A stretch of 64,000 bases of DNA from Hoeflea sp. (GCA_020637795.1 JACKJT010000001.1:992001-1056000); one strand, 5' to 3'; positions 52,325 to 61,990 are shown, counted from the first letter of the stretch. Notes: a model not told the origin generated them from the sequence alone. Made by a program: numbers and translations.

Positions 52325-53629
52325 ATGTACCTCAAGTACGCACTGTGTGCGGCGACCGCCTTGTCGGTCCTCGGCACCACCGGCGCTATTGCCGAGACAA
52401 TCACCATCGCAACCGTGAACAACGGCGATATGATCCGCATGCAGGGTCTGACGGACGATTTTACCGCCAAGACCGGCCACAAGGTTGAGTGGGTTACACT
52501 GGAGGAAAATGTTCTTCGCCAGCGCGTCACAACCGACATCACCACCAAGGGTGGGCAGTTCGACATCCTGACCATCGGCATGTATGAAACCCCGATCTGG
52601 GGCGCCAATGGCTGGCTGATCCCGCTCGATGATCTTTCCGAAAGTTACGACATCGGCGACATCCTGCCCGCAATGGCAGGCGGCCTGAGCTACGACGGCA
52701 CGCTTTATGCGGCGCCGTTCTATGGCGAAAGCTCGATGATCATGTACCGCACCGACCTGATGGAAAAGGCCGGCATGGAAATGCCGGAAGCGCCCACCTG
52801 GGAGTTTATCCGCAAGGCAGCCGCGGCAATGACCGATCGCGACAACGACGTCAACGGCATCTGCCTTCGTGGCAAGGCCGGTTGGGGTGAAGGCGGCGCC
52901 TTCATTACCGCAATGTCGAATTCCTTCGGCGCCCGCTGGTTCGACATGGACTGGAATGCTCAGTTCGACACGAAGCCATGGGCCGATACGCTCAACTTCT
53001 ATGTCGGCATGATGAACGAGTCGGGACCGTCCGGTTACGCGACCAACGGCTTCAATGAAAACCTGTCGCTGTTCCAGCAAGGCAAGTGCGGCATGTGGAT
53101 TGACGCCACGGTAGCGGCATCCTTCGTAACCAACCCGAATGACTCGACTGTGGCTGACAGCGTTGGCTTCGCGCTTGCGCCCGACAACGGCCTGGGCAAA
53201 CGTTCCAACTGGCTCTGGGCCTGGGCACTCGCCATTCCGGCCGGCACAGCCAAGGAAGCCGCCGCCAAGCAGTTCATCGAATGGGCAACCTCGAAGGATT
53301 ACATCGAGCTGGTTGCCGAAAAGGAAGGCTGGGCCAACGTGCCGCCCGGTGCACGGACCTCGCTTTACGAGAACCCGAACTACCAGGCTGTTCCGTTTGC
53401 CAAGATGACGCTCGACTCCATTCTGTCGGCGGATCCGAACAACCCCACGGTCGAGCCGGTACCCTATGTCGGGATCCAGTTCGCAGCCATTCCGGAGTTT
53501 GCCGGCATCGCGACCGAGGTCAGCCAGGAGTTCTCGGCAGTCTATGCAGGTCAGCAGACCGTCGAGGAGGCGCTCGCAAAAGCGCAGGCGATCACCAACG
53601 ACGCCATGGAAGCAGCGGGTTACCGCTAA
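52325..53629 (+). CDS. smoE: Polyol ABC transporter substrate-binding protein SmoE
   Basis: A 434-residue CUT1-family binding protein with signal MYLKYALCAATALSVLGTTG. The mature part has DILTIGMYETPIWGANGWLI, YAAPFYGESSMIMYRTDLME and GKRSNWLWAWALAIPAGTAK, the pattern of sorbitol/mannitol binding proteins (SmoE/MtlE). It brings sorbitol, mannitol or related alditols to SmoFG. A strong hairpin follows the stop, which would raise its level relative to the permeases. Confidence 0.92.
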   Translation: MYLKYALCAATALSVLGTTGAIAETITIATVNNGDMIRMQGLTDDFTAKTGHKVEWVTLEENVLRQRVTTDITTKGGQFDILTIGMYETPIWGANGWLIPLDDLSESYDIGDILPAMAGGLSYDGTLYAAPFYGESSMIMYRTDLMEKAGMEMPEAPTWEFIRKAAAAMTDRDNDVNGICLRGKAGWGEGGAFITAMSNSFGARWFDMDWNAQFDTKPWADTLNFYVGMMNESGPSGYATNGFNENLSLFQQGKCGMWIDATVAASFVTNPNDSTVADSVGFALAPDNGLGKRSNWLWAWALAIPAGTAKEAAAKQFIEWATSKDYIELVAEKEGWANVPPGARTSLYENPNYQAVPFAKMTLDSILSADPNNPTVEPVPYVGIQFAAIPEFAGIATEVSQEFSAVYAGQQTVEEALAKAQAITNDAMEAAGYR

Positions 53630-53644
53630 GTCTTCCTCCCGGGA

Positions 53645-53682
53645 CCGGAGGGCGGCGCGTGCCGCCGCCTTCCGGCTCTTTT
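53645..53682 (+). terminator. Attenuating hairpin after smoE
   Basis: Arms at 53645-53657 and 53663-53675 (CCGGAGGGCGGCG against CGCCTTCCGG-type pairs, one G-T pair) enclose a 5-base loop and are followed by CTCTTTT. It lies 15 bases after smoE, inside the operon, so it probably acts as a partial terminator or 3' stabiliser. Confidence 0.7.
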
Positions 53683-53751
53683 CCAATCGCACGATTCCTG
53701 AAACTTCGGCGATAAACGGGCCGGTGTGCCCGGCCACGGAGGATTTGCGTC

Positions 53752-54621
53752 ATGGCGACCCAACATTCCAGATCTGCAGCCCGGTTGATGATGGCACCGG
53801 CGGTCATTCTGCTTCTCGGCTGGATGCTTGTCCCGCTGGTGATGACCCTTTGGTTTTCCTTCCGCCGTTTTCTGCCGAACCGCCCCGACATCGTGCCCGG
53901 CTGGGTTGGTTTCGACAATTACGTGCGGTTTGTCACATCGAGCGCCTTCTGGCCGAGTGTTCAGACCACGTTGATTATCGTTGGCGGCGCGCTGTTGATC
54001 ACCATCGTTCTCGGTGTGCTGCTGGCGCTGCTTCTTGACCAGCCGATGTGGGGGCAAGGCGTCGTCCGTATCCTCGTAATCGCGCCGTTCTTCGTCATGC
54101 CGACCGTTTCCGCTCTGGTCTGGAAGAACATCTTCATGGACCCGGTCAACGGCTTGTTTGCCCACCTTTGGCGCGCTTTCGGCGCCGAACCGGTTGTCTG
54201 GCTAAGCGACGCCCCGATTTTTTCCATTATCCTGATCGTATCCTGGCAATGGCTTCCCTTTGCGACGCTGATCCTGCTGACGGCCATCCAGTCGCTCGAC
54301 AGCGAACAGCTGGAGGCCTCGGAGATGGATGGTGCGCCGCCGCTCGCCCGTTTCTTCTACATCATTCTGCCACATCTGAGCCGCGCGATCACAATCGTCA
54401 TCCTGATCCAGACCATCTTCCTGCTGTCGGTCTTTGCCGAGATCTTCGTGACCACCGGGGGAGCCTTCGGTACGCGGACGCTGACCTATCTGATCTTCCA
54501 GCGGGTGCTGGAAAGCCAGAATGTCGGGCTCGGCAGTGCAGGTGGTGTCTACGCAATCATTCTCGCCAACATCATTGCCATCTTCCTGATGCGCATTGTC
54601 GGCAAGAACCTGGACGCGTGA
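53752..54621 (+). CDS. smoF: Polyol ABC transporter permease SmoF
   Basis: A 289-residue permease with six spans, starting MATQHSRSAARLMMAPAVIL. The EAA loop SEQLEASEMDGAPPLARFFY contacts SmoK. It pairs with SmoG to form the channel. It follows smoE after 122 bases with the hairpin, and smoG begins 12 bases after its stop. Confidence 0.92.
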   Translation: MATQHSRSAARLMMAPAVILLLGWMLVPLVMTLWFSFRRFLPNRPDIVPGWVGFDNYVRFVTSSAFWPSVQTTLIIVGGALLITIVLGVLLALLLDQPMWGQGVVRILVIAPFFVMPTVSALVWKNIFMDPVNGLFAHLWRAFGAEPVVWLSDAPIFSIILIVSWQWLPFATLILLTAIQSLDSEQLEASEMDGAPPLARFFYIILPHLSRAITIVILIQTIFLLSVFAEIFVTTGGAFGTRTLTYLIFQRVLESQNVGLGSAGGVYAIILANIIAIFLMRIVGKNLDA

Positions 54622-54633
54622 GGAGATAGCACC

Positions 54634-55464
54634 ATGTCCCGAGCCGTAACCACCCGCCGCAAGACGATCAACACGGTGCTCGCCTGGAGCATCGGCATCC
54701 TGATCTTCTTTCCGATCTTATGGACCATCCTGACCAGCTTCAAGACAGAGGCGCAGGCGATCAACGACCCGCCGTTGTTTCTGTTCTTCGACTGGACGCT
54801 CGAGAACTACGCCGTGGTTCAGGAGCGATCGGATTACATGCGCTTCCTGTGGAATTCGGTCATCATTGCAGGCGGATCGACGCTGATCGGTGTGATGATC
54901 GCCATACCTGCGGCATGGTCGATGGCCTTCGTGCCTTCGAAGCGGACCAAGGATATCCTGCTCTGGATGCTCTCGACCAAGATGCTCCCGGCGGTCGGCG
55001 TGCTCTACCCGATCTACCTGATTTTCATCGAGCTCGGACTACTCGACACCCGCACCGGCCTGGTGGTGGTGATCATGCTGATCAATCTGCCGATCATCGT
55101 TTGGATGCTCTACACCTACTTCAAGGAAATCCCGGGAGAAATCCTCGAAGCTGCGCGAATGGATGGCGCGTCGCTGCGCGAGGAAATCATCTATGTGCTC
55201 ACACCGATGGCCGTGCCGGGCATCGCTTCCACCATTCTTCTGAATTTCATCCTGGCCTGGAATGAAGCGTTCTGGACGCTCAACCTGACGGCAGCTCAAG
55301 CAGCACCGCTGACCGCGTTCATTGCCAGCTATTCGAGCCCGGAAGGTCTCTTCTACGCCAAGCTCAGCGCGGCATCGACAATGGCCATTGCACCGATCCT
55401 CATTCTCGGCTGGTTCAGCCAGAAGCAACTTGTCCGGGGCCTGACCTTCGGCGCAGTGAAATAG
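54634..55464 (+). CDS. smoG: Polyol ABC transporter permease SmoG
   Basis: A 276-residue permease of the MalG type with six spans, starting MSRAVTTRRKTINTVLAWSI. The EAA loop EILEAARMDGASLREEIIYV and the segment AIPAAWSMAFVPSKRTKDIL are typical. It is the second channel subunit. smoK follows after 11 bases. Confidence 0.92.
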   Translation: MSRAVTTRRKTINTVLAWSIGILIFFPILWTILTSFKTEAQAINDPPLFLFFDWTLENYAVVQERSDYMRFLWNSVIIAGGSTLIGVMIAIPAAWSMAFVPSKRTKDILLWMLSTKMLPAVGVLYPIYLIFIELGLLDTRTGLVVVIMLINLPIIVWMLYTYFKEIPGEILEAARMDGASLREEIIYVLTPMAVPGIASTILLNFILAWNEAFWTLNLTAAQAAPLTAFIASYSSPEGLFYAKLSAASTMAIAPILILGWFSQKQLVRGLTFGAVK

Positions 55465-55475
55465 GGAACAAATCC

Positions 55476-56480
55476 ATGGGACGCATTGTACTCGACAAGG
55501 TGACCAAGCGCTTCGGCTCGGTCGAGGTGATACCGCCGCTGGACCTGACCATCGAAGACGGCGAGTTCACGGTTTTTGTTGGCCCGTCCGGCTGTGGAAA
55601 ATCGACGCTGCTGCGCCTGATCGCGGGACTCGAGGACCTCAGTTCCGGCCACATCGAAATCGATGGCGCCGATGTCTCCACGGTTCCGCCGGCCAAGCGG
55701 GGACTGGCGATGGTGTTCCAGTCCTATGCGCTTTACCCGCATATGTCGGTGCGCAAGAACATCGCCTTTCCCCTGCGCATGGCCAAGCTTGATCAGGCGG
55801 AGATTGACCGCCGTGTATCGAACGCGGCGCAGGTGCTCAATCTCAATGACTATCTCGACCGGCGGCCTGGCCAGTTGTCGGGCGGCCAGCGCCAGCGGGT
55901 CGCGATCGGCCGCGCCATCGTGCGCGAACCTTCCGCCTTCCTGTTTGATGAACCGCTCTCCAACCTGGATGCGGCGCTTCGCGTGGGAATGCGGCTCGAG
56001 ATCTCCGAACTGCACAAGCGGCTCAAGACCACAATGATCTATGTGACCCATGATCAGGTCGAAGCGATGACGATGGCCGACAAGATCGTTGTGCTGCGGG
56101 CAGGCAATATCGAACAGGTGGGCAGCCCGCTCGAACTCTACAACCGGCCCCGCAACCGCTTCGTCGCCGGGTTCATCGGCTCGCCCAGAATGAATTTTCT
56201 CGAGGGGGCTGAAGCGGCGAAACACGGGGCCCATGCCATCGGCTTCCGTCCCGAGCATCTGGGGATCTCTCTCACCGAAGGCGAGTGGAAGGGTACGGTG
56301 GGCGTGGCCGAACATCTTGGCTCCGACACTTTCCTGCACGTGCATCCGGAGGGTGGCGGAGAGACAATCACGGTTCGCGTCGACGGTGAATTCACCGCCC
56401 GTCACGGCGATATTGTCTACTTGACTCCGGTAGCAGAGAAAATCCACCGCTTCGCAGCAGACGGATTGCGGATCCAATGA
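55476..56480 (+). CDS. smoK: Polyol ABC transporter ATPase SmoK
   Basis: A 334-residue MalK-type ATPase. It has Walker A GPSGCGKST, the Q-loop in MVFQSYALYPHM, signature LSGGQRQR, Walker B AFLFDEPLSNLDA and the H-loop VTHDQ. A C-terminal TOBE/MOP regulatory domain (FVAGFIGSPRMNFLEG, IGFRPEHLGIS) is present. It drives uptake through SmoFG. Its stop overlaps the smoS start by 4 bases. Confidence 0.94.
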   Translation: MGRIVLDKVTKRFGSVEVIPPLDLTIEDGEFTVFVGPSGCGKSTLLRLIAGLEDLSSGHIEIDGADVSTVPPAKRGLAMVFQSYALYPHMSVRKNIAFPLRMAKLDQAEIDRRVSNAAQVLNLNDYLDRRPGQLSGGQRQRVAIGRAIVREPSAFLFDEPLSNLDAALRVGMRLEISELHKRLKTTMIYVTHDQVEAMTMADKIVVLRAGNIEQVGSPLELYNRPRNRFVAGFIGSPRMNFLEGAEAAKHGAHAIGFRPEHLGISLTEGEWKGTVGVAEHLGSDTFLHVHPEGGGETITVRVDGEFTARHGDIVYLTPVAEKIHRFAADGLRIQ

Positions 56481-57250
56481 CGCGACTGGCTGGCAAATCC
56501 GCGCTGATCACGGGTGCGGCCCGCGGCATCGGACGGGCCTTTGCGGAAACCTATGTCCGCGAAGGCGCCCGCGTGGCGATCGCCGACATAGACCTCGCCA
56601 AGGCACGAGCGACGGCCGAGGAACTGGGTGCCGCCGCAATTGCGGTTCATATGGACGTTTCGCAACAGCAAAGCATCGACCGCGCCGTGAGCGAAACGAT
56701 CGCGGCCCTTGGTGGCATCGACATCCTCGTCAACAACGCGGCGATCTTCACCGCCGCACCCATCGTCGAGATCGAGCGGACCGATTTCGATCGCGTCTTC
56801 AACATCAACGTCGCCGGCACGCTGTTCACGTTACAGGCGGTCGCCCGCCACATGATCGCCTCCGGCAAGGGCGGCAAGATCATCAACATGGCCAGCCAGG
56901 CCGGCCGCCGTGGAGAGCCGCTTGTCGCCGTCTACTGCGCGAGCAAGGCCGCGATCATCAGCCTGACGCAGTCGGCGGGTCTCAACCTCATCACCCACGG
57001 CATCAACGTGAACGCGATATCCCCGGGCGTCGTCGATGGCGAGCACTGGGACGGTGTCGACGCCTTTTTCGCGAAATACGAGAACAAGGCCCCGGGCCAG
57101 AAAAAGAGGGAAGTCGGCGAGGCGGTTCCGTTCGGACGGATGGGCACGGCCGCGGACCTGTGCGGCATGGCGGTTTTCCTGGCGAGCACTGATGCCGACT
57201 ACGTCGTCGGGCAGACCTACAATGTTGATGGCGGACAATGGCTGAGCTGA
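56477..57250 (+). CDS. smoS: Sorbitol dehydrogenase SmoS (short-chain dehydrogenase)
   Basis: A 257-residue classical SDR. The NAD site is TGAARGIGRAFAE, the structural motif is NNAAIF, and the catalytic set is Ser in NMASQAG with YCASK. It fits L-iditol 2-dehydrogenase/sorbitol dehydrogenase (PolS/SmoS), which oxidises sorbitol to fructose and galactitol to tagatose. It stands between the transporter and mtlK as in rhizobial smo operons. Its TGA shares a base with the mtlK ATG (TGATG). Confidence 0.9.
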   Translation: MTRLAGKSALITGAARGIGRAFAETYVREGARVAIADIDLAKARATAEELGAAAIAVHMDVSQQQSIDRAVSETIAALGGIDILVNNAAIFTAAPIVEIERTDFDRVFNINVAGTLFTLQAVARHMIASGKGGKIINMASQAGRRGEPLVAVYCASKAAIISLTQSAGLNLITHGINVNAISPGVVDGEHWDGVDAFFAKYENKAPGQKKREVGEAVPFGRMGTAADLCGMAVFLASTDADYVVGQTYNVDGGQWLS

Positions 57251-58764
57251 TGGACACGCACATGACGGGGCCCGCGCCCGTAAGGCTTGCCAACGCGACA
57301 CTGGCCGACCTTCCCGAAGATATCCAGCGCCCGCGTTATGACCGTTCGGCCCTGACACCGGGTATCGTGCATGTGGGTCTGGGCAATTTTCACCGCGCAC
57401 ACCAGGCCTGGTACCTGCACCGGCTGATGCAGGACGGGCGGGCGCTCGACTGGGCCATCATCGGCGCGGGGGTGCGGCCCCATGATGCCGTGATGCGTGA
57501 CCGGCTGCTGGCGCAGGACTGCCTGACCACCCTGATCGAGCTCGACCCCGCCGGCACCTCGGCCGAAGTGATCGGCTCGATGATCGACTATCTGCCGATC
57601 GAGGACGGAAACGGACCGTTGATCGGCGCCATGGCCGACCCGCGGATTCGCATCGTCGCGCTGACGATTACCGAAGGCGGGTACTTCACCGATCCGGGCA
57701 CAGGGGCTTTCAATGCCTCGCATCCGGACATTCAACATGACGTCGACACCCCCGGGACGCCGCGCACTGCCTTCGGCGCCATCGTCGCGGCTCTGAAACT
57801 GCGGCGCGATGGCGGGCACGGCCCTTTCGCGGTGCAGAGTTGCGACAACCTCCAGGGCAACGGCTCGATCACCCGGCAAACGGTGCTGGGCCTTGCCATG
57901 CTTTCCGATCCAGATCTTGCCCAATGGATCGGCCAGCACTGCTCGTTTCCGAATTCCATGGTCGACTGCATCGTGCCCGCCACGGGTCCGAAGGAGATCG
58001 GCCTTGCCCGCAAGCTGGGCATCGCCGACGCCGCGCCGGTCACCCACGAGAACTACCGTCAATGGGTGATCGAGGACGATTTCTGCGCCGGACGGCCGGA
58101 CTGGGACCGGGTCGGCGCGATCTTCACCGATGACGTGCATGACTTCGAGACCATGAAGATCCGGATCCTCAATGCCGGTCACCAGGTGCTCGCCAACGCC
58201 GGGGAACTGCTGTCCGTCGACACGATCGCAGGGTGCATGGCCCGCCCGTCGCTCAAGGCCTTGTTCAGAAAGGTCCAGATGGAAGAAATCGCGCCCTATG
58301 TCAGGCCGGTGCCCGGCATGACCCCGGGCGATTATGTCGCGCTGATCGAACGGCGGTTTTCCAATCCGGAAATCCACGACACGACGCGGCGGGTCGCCTT
58401 TGACGGCTCCTCGCGCCACAGCGGCTTCGTGCTTCCGATCCTGCGCGACGCTCTGGATGCCGGCGGACCGATTGAGGGGTTGAGCCTTGTGGAAGCGCTG
58501 TGGGCCCGCATGTGCGACGGGACGCGGGAAGACGGATCGGGCATCGAACCGAACGACCCGCAGTGGGACACGCTTACCGGGGCAGCCCTGGCGGCACGTA
58601 AGGATCCGCAGGCCTGGCTGGGCCAGCGCCAGATCTACGGTGACCTGGCCGACGACAAGCGGTTCTCGCAAGCCTTCTGCAACTGGCTTGAGCGCATCTG
58701 GCGGGACGGGACGGCGGTGACAATCGAGGCTTACACGAACACGGTCGACAAGACTTCAGGCTGA
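57250..58764 (+). CDS. mtlK: Mannitol 2-dehydrogenase MtlK
   Basis: A 504-residue polyol-specific long-chain dehydrogenase. The N-terminal NAD-binding part has GIVHVGLGNFHRAHQAWYLH. The active-site motif KIRILNAGHQVLAN supplies Lys, Asn and His, and the C-terminal helical domain is complete. It oxidises mannitol to fructose and arabitol to xylulose. I chose ATG 57250, coupled to the smoS stop; ATG 57238 inside smoS and ATG 57262 are alternatives. It is the last gene of the operon. Confidence 0.93.
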   Translation: MDTHMTGPAPVRLANATLADLPEDIQRPRYDRSALTPGIVHVGLGNFHRAHQAWYLHRLMQDGRALDWAIIGAGVRPHDAVMRDRLLAQDCLTTLIELDPAGTSAEVIGSMIDYLPIEDGNGPLIGAMADPRIRIVALTITEGGYFTDPGTGAFNASHPDIQHDVDTPGTPRTAFGAIVAALKLRRDGGHGPFAVQSCDNLQGNGSITRQTVLGLAMLSDPDLAQWIGQHCSFPNSMVDCIVPATGPKEIGLARKLGIADAAPVTHENYRQWVIEDDFCAGRPDWDRVGAIFTDDVHDFETMKIRILNAGHQVLANAGELLSVDTIAGCMARPSLKALFRKVQMEEIAPYVRPVPGMTPGDYVALIERRFSNPEIHDTTRRVAFDGSSRHSGFVLPILRDALDAGGPIEGLSLVEALWARMCDGTREDGSGIEPNDPQWDTLTGAALAARKDPQAWLGQRQIYGDLADDKRFSQAFCNWLERIWRDGTAVTIEAYTNTVDKTSG

Positions 58765-58800
58765 CCCCGTTGCTGCACCGAAAACCCATGGTGAGATGAC

Positions 58801-58829
58801 AGACCACGCGGTTCCCGGGCGGTCTTTTC
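58801..58829 (+). terminator. Weak terminator after mtlK
   Basis: AGACC (58801-58805) and GGTCT (58821-58825) pair around a GC-rich loop, and the right arm runs into TTTTCG. The stem is short. It lies between mtlK and the convergent aldolase gene, where a terminator is expected. Confidence 0.4.
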
Positions 58830-58834
58830 GTTGC

Positions 58835-60907
58835 TTACCGCAATGCGGCCTCGATGTTGCCGCCATCGACGGTGATCACATGCGCCGTCGTCCGCTCGGA
58901 CCTGGCGAGAGCCACGAACGCGTCGGCGACATGATGTGCCTCGACCTCGGCCTTGAGCAGATTGCCCGCCATGTAGTCGGAGGCGGAGACGCCCCTCGCC
59001 TCGGCGCGCGACTTGATGAAATCATCGGTCAGCAGGCCGGAGCGGATCCGGTCGGCATTGACGCCATTGACCCGGACATCGGAGTCGCCAAGTTCGAGCG
59101 CCAGTTGCCGGACCAGGAAGAAGGTGGCTGCCTTCGGAAGCCCGTAGGCGCCGAAACCCTTGCCCGGATTGACCGCCTGCTTGGAGACATTGAACAGCAT
59201 CTGCCCGCCATGGCCCTGTGATGCGAACACCCGTGCCGCAGCCTTTGCCATGGCCAGGTGCGAGAAAAAGTTGAGTTCGAAACTCGAGCGCAAGGTGGCT
59301 TCGTCGAGATCGAGCAGCATGCCCTGGATGGCGGCCCCCGCATTGGAGACGAGCACGTCGAGACCGCCGAAGCGCCGGACGATTTCGGCGACGGCCTTAT
59401 CGGCGGCGCTCTTTGCGGTGAGATCGGCGACCACAGCAAGACAGTTGGTTCCGATCGAAGCAGCGGCTGCCTTGCAGGCTTCCGGGTTGAAATCGATCAG
59501 GGCAATCGCAGCCCCCTCGCGGGCGAAGGCCTTGGCGGTGGCGAGCCCGATGGCGCCGGCGCCGCCGGTGACGGCGACCACCTGTCCGGCGAAGGGCTTG
59601 GCGGCCGCCTTTGACAGCTTGGCCTGTTCGAGCGACCAGTATTCCATGTCGAAAAGATCGTCCGGGCCGATGGGGCGGAAGCCGCCGGCAGCCTCGCCCT
59701 GGCTCATCACCTCGACGGTCTGCTCGGCGATATCGGCGGCGGCCGAGGCGGCAGCTGCATCCTTGCCGATGCCAGCGATGCCGACGCCGTCGATCCAGGC
59801 GACGCAGGGGTGCGGCTCGAGCATAACCTTGCCGCCGCCAACCCTGTTGAATTGCGCGTCGAACATGGCGCGGTAGGCGGCGGCATATTCCGTCACCTTC
59901 GCCGCGATCGCGTCGCGTCCCCTGGCGAGATCGTCCTTGCGCAGCACCAGCATGCGGCCCTTGGTGCGGATCACGTGATCGGGCGAGGCAACACCCCGCT
60001 GGGCCAGCTCCTCAAGATCGGTGCGGTGCAAAAATGCGTTTATTGCCTCCCCACCCCGAATGTCCATCAGCACAGGCCGGGGCGCTGCATCGTGATGCTC
60101 GCCGCGCAAGCGTGCGATGGCGCCGCGCAGGACCGGCAGGACGGAAGCGGCTGACTCCGGGTCGGCAAGCTGACGGGTCCGCTTGACGGTGCAATCGAAC
60201 CTGCGGCCCTGGTTCTTCGCAGCAAACCACTCCTCGACCATGTTGGTGTGCTCTATGACCTTGTCGTAGCTCTCTCTTGCCGTCGCGCCGAAGGTGAAAT
60301 GGCCGTGCTTGAGCAGGATCAACCCCTCGCAATCGGGATGGGCGTCGAAGACTTCGGCGGCCTTCCTGGCGAGGGCAAAGCCGGGCATGATGTAGGGCAC
60401 CACGGCCAGCCGGTCATCGAAGATCTCGCGGATCGCCGCTTCGGCGTCCGGCAGGTTTGCCAGCGCCAGAAAGGCTGTCGCATGGGTGTGATCGACGAAA
60501 GTATGCGGCAGGAAAGCATGCAGCAGGGTCTCGACCGACGGATTGGGGGCGGACGAGTCGAGCAGGTTGGAGCGCTGCATGTTGACCATGTCCTCGTCGG
60601 ACAGCGCATCGAGATTGCGCATCTCCAGAAGCGGTTCGAGCCGGACGCCGGGCAGGCCGGGCGCCTCGAGCGTGTCGAGATCCCAGCCGCTGCCCTTGAC
60701 GTGCAGCACTTTCTGCAGGACTCCGAACAGGTCGCGGCGCTCGGTCTTGACCGACGTGTTGCCGCCGCCATGCATGACAAGGTCGGGATCTGCGCCTATA
60801 ATGCGGGAAGAATAGACCCTGAGTGCCAGCGTGCGGTCAGCCGGATCGGCACCCGCCGCATCGACCCGCGCCTGGGCTTCCTTGTCATTCCACCTGTTTT
60901 GCCGCAT
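58835..60907 (-). CDS. Bifunctional class II aldolase / short-chain dehydrogenase
   Basis: A 690-residue fusion. Residues about 1-400 are a zinc class II aldolase: HGGGNTSVK (46-54), the metal histidines in HTFVDHTHATAF (135-146), and LLKHGHFTFG near 200. From about residue 435 an SDR domain follows, with VTGGAGAIGLATAKAFAREG, SNAGAA and the YGLPK catalytic pair. Relatives are called rhamnulose-1-phosphate aldolase/lactaldehyde dehydrogenase (RhaD). No rhamnose isomerase, kinase or transporter is here; mtnA and mtnK are, so cleavage of 5-methylthio- or 5-deoxyribulose-1-phosphate to DHAP plus an aldehyde is more likely. ATG 60907 follows AGGAG. Confidence 0.85.
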   Translation of the reverse strand: MRQNRWNDKEAQARVDAAGADPADRTLALRVYSSRIIGADPDLVMHGGGNTSVKTERRDLFGVLQKVLHVKGSGWDLDTLEAPGLPGVRLEPLLEMRNLDALSDEDMVNMQRSNLLDSSAPNPSVETLLHAFLPHTFVDHTHATAFLALANLPDAEAAIREIFDDRLAVVPYIMPGFALARKAAEVFDAHPDCEGLILLKHGHFTFGATARESYDKVIEHTNMVEEWFAAKNQGRRFDCTVKRTRQLADPESAASVLPVLRGAIARLRGEHHDAAPRPVLMDIRGGEAINAFLHRTDLEELAQRGVASPDHVIRTKGRMLVLRKDDLARGRDAIAAKVTEYAAAYRAMFDAQFNRVGGGKVMLEPHPCVAWIDGVGIAGIGKDAAAASAAADIAEQTVEVMSQGEAAGGFRPIGPDDLFDMEYWSLEQAKLSKAAAKPFAGQVVAVTGGAGAIGLATAKAFAREGAAIALIDFNPEACKAAAASIGTNCLAVVADLTAKSAADKAVAEIVRRFGGLDVLVSNAGAAIQGMLLDLDEATLRSSFELNFFSHLAMAKAAARVFASQGHGGQMLFNVSKQAVNPGKGFGAYGLPKAATFFLVRQLALELGDSDVRVNGVNADRIRSGLLTDDFIKSRAEARGVSASDYMAGNLLKAEVEAHHVADAFVALARSERTTAHVITVDGGNIEAALR

Positions 60908-60936
60908 TACCGTCTCCTGCCCATGTGAACTTGTCG

Positions 60937-60969
60937 CATTTGACAAAAGTCATTCACTATTGTCAAATG
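60937..60969. promoter_or_regulatory. Operator between aldolase/SDR gene and SorC regulator
   Basis: CATTTGACAA (60937-60946) and TTGTCAAATG (60960-60969) are perfect 10-bp inverted arms with a 13-base spacer. They fill the 84-bp divergent gap, so a protein bound there could control both genes. The SorC-family neighbour is the obvious candidate. Confidence 0.7.
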
Positions 60970-60991
60970 TATATTTTGGTGATGGATCGAA

Positions 60992-61963
60992 ATGCCTCAG
61001 AACTCAACCAGGCGCTCAACCAAACAGATCAGCGGCGAGGACATCGTCGTCGAAACCGCATGGCTTTACTACCATGACGGGCTCAACCAGAGTGAAATAG
61101 CCAACCGGCTTTTGGTGTCGCGGGCCACGGTGGTCAACTATCTGCAGGAAGCCCGCGAGCGCGGTTACATTCATACCAAACTGTCACCCGAAGCCTTCAA
61201 CACGCATCGCGCCGCGCTGGAGCTGCGCGACCGCTTCGGGCTCAAGGCCGCCTATATCCTGCCCGACGGCACTGGCGGACAGGACGACCACGCGAGCCGC
61301 ATCATCCGGGGCGCGGCGGACTGGCTGCCGAGCCTGCTGGAGCCGGGCGACCGGCTCGGCGTGGCCTGGGGCAAGACCATCTACGATGTCGCCGAACGGC
61401 TGGAACAGACGACGATTGCGGACCTGACCGTGCTGCAGCTGGTGGGTTCGATGGCCACGCCCTACGGCTTTTCCGCCGATGTCTGTTCGTCCAACGTGGC
61501 GCGAAAGTTCTCGGCCAAGTGCATCAACCTGCATGTGCCGGCGATCCTGAGCACGGCCGAGATCGCCGCGACCCTCAGGGCGGAATCACTGATCGCCAAG
61601 CAGCTCGATGCGATCAGCGACTGCAACAAGACGCTGTTTGCGGTGGGCTCCTGCAAACCCGACAGCCATGTTGCATCGAGCGGGGTGGCCACCCAGAAAG
61701 AGCTCGAAGACTACATCGCCAACGGCGCGGTCGGCGTGCTGTGCGGCCGCTTCATCGACGCCAAGGGCGACCCGGTTTCCGGCCCGCTGGACGACCGGAT
61801 GATGGGGATCGAGCTCGAGGAGCTGCGCCACCGCGACATGGGGATCCTGGTCTCGGTGGGCGAAGAGCGGGTGCCGGCGGCTGTTGCCGCCATCAGGGGC
61901 GGATACGCCACTCACGTGGTCACCAACCAGAGCTGCGCCGCAGCGATGATGGAACTCGCCTGA
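60992..61963 (+). CDS. SorC/DeoR-type sugar-binding transcriptional regulator
   Basis: A 323-residue regulator. The N-terminal helix-turn-helix (AWLYYHDGLNQSEIANRLLV, SRATVVNYLQEARERG) precedes a SorC sugar-phosphate-binding domain (GDRLGVAWGKTIYDVAERLE, LQLVGSMATPYGFS, GAVGVLCGRFIDAKGDPV). Effectors of this family are phosphorylated sugars, so a methylthioribose or deoxypentose phosphate is a reasonable inducer. It is divergent from the aldolase gene and convergent with mtnA, from which it is 27 bases apart. Confidence 0.88.
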   Translation: MPQNSTRRSTKQISGEDIVVETAWLYYHDGLNQSEIANRLLVSRATVVNYLQEARERGYIHTKLSPEAFNTHRAALELRDRFGLKAAYILPDGTGGQDDHASRIIRGAADWLPSLLEPGDRLGVAWGKTIYDVAERLEQTTIADLTVLQLVGSMATPYGFSADVCSSNVARKFSAKCINLHVPAILSTAEIAATLRAESLIAKQLDAISDCNKTLFAVGSCKPDSHVASSGVATQKELEDYIANGAVGVLCGRFIDAKGDPVSGPLDDRMMGIELEELRHRDMGILVSVGEERVPAAVAAIRGGYATHVVTNQSCAAAMMELA

Positions 61964-61990
61964 GACGACTGCCGCTCAGACGATCCCCAA

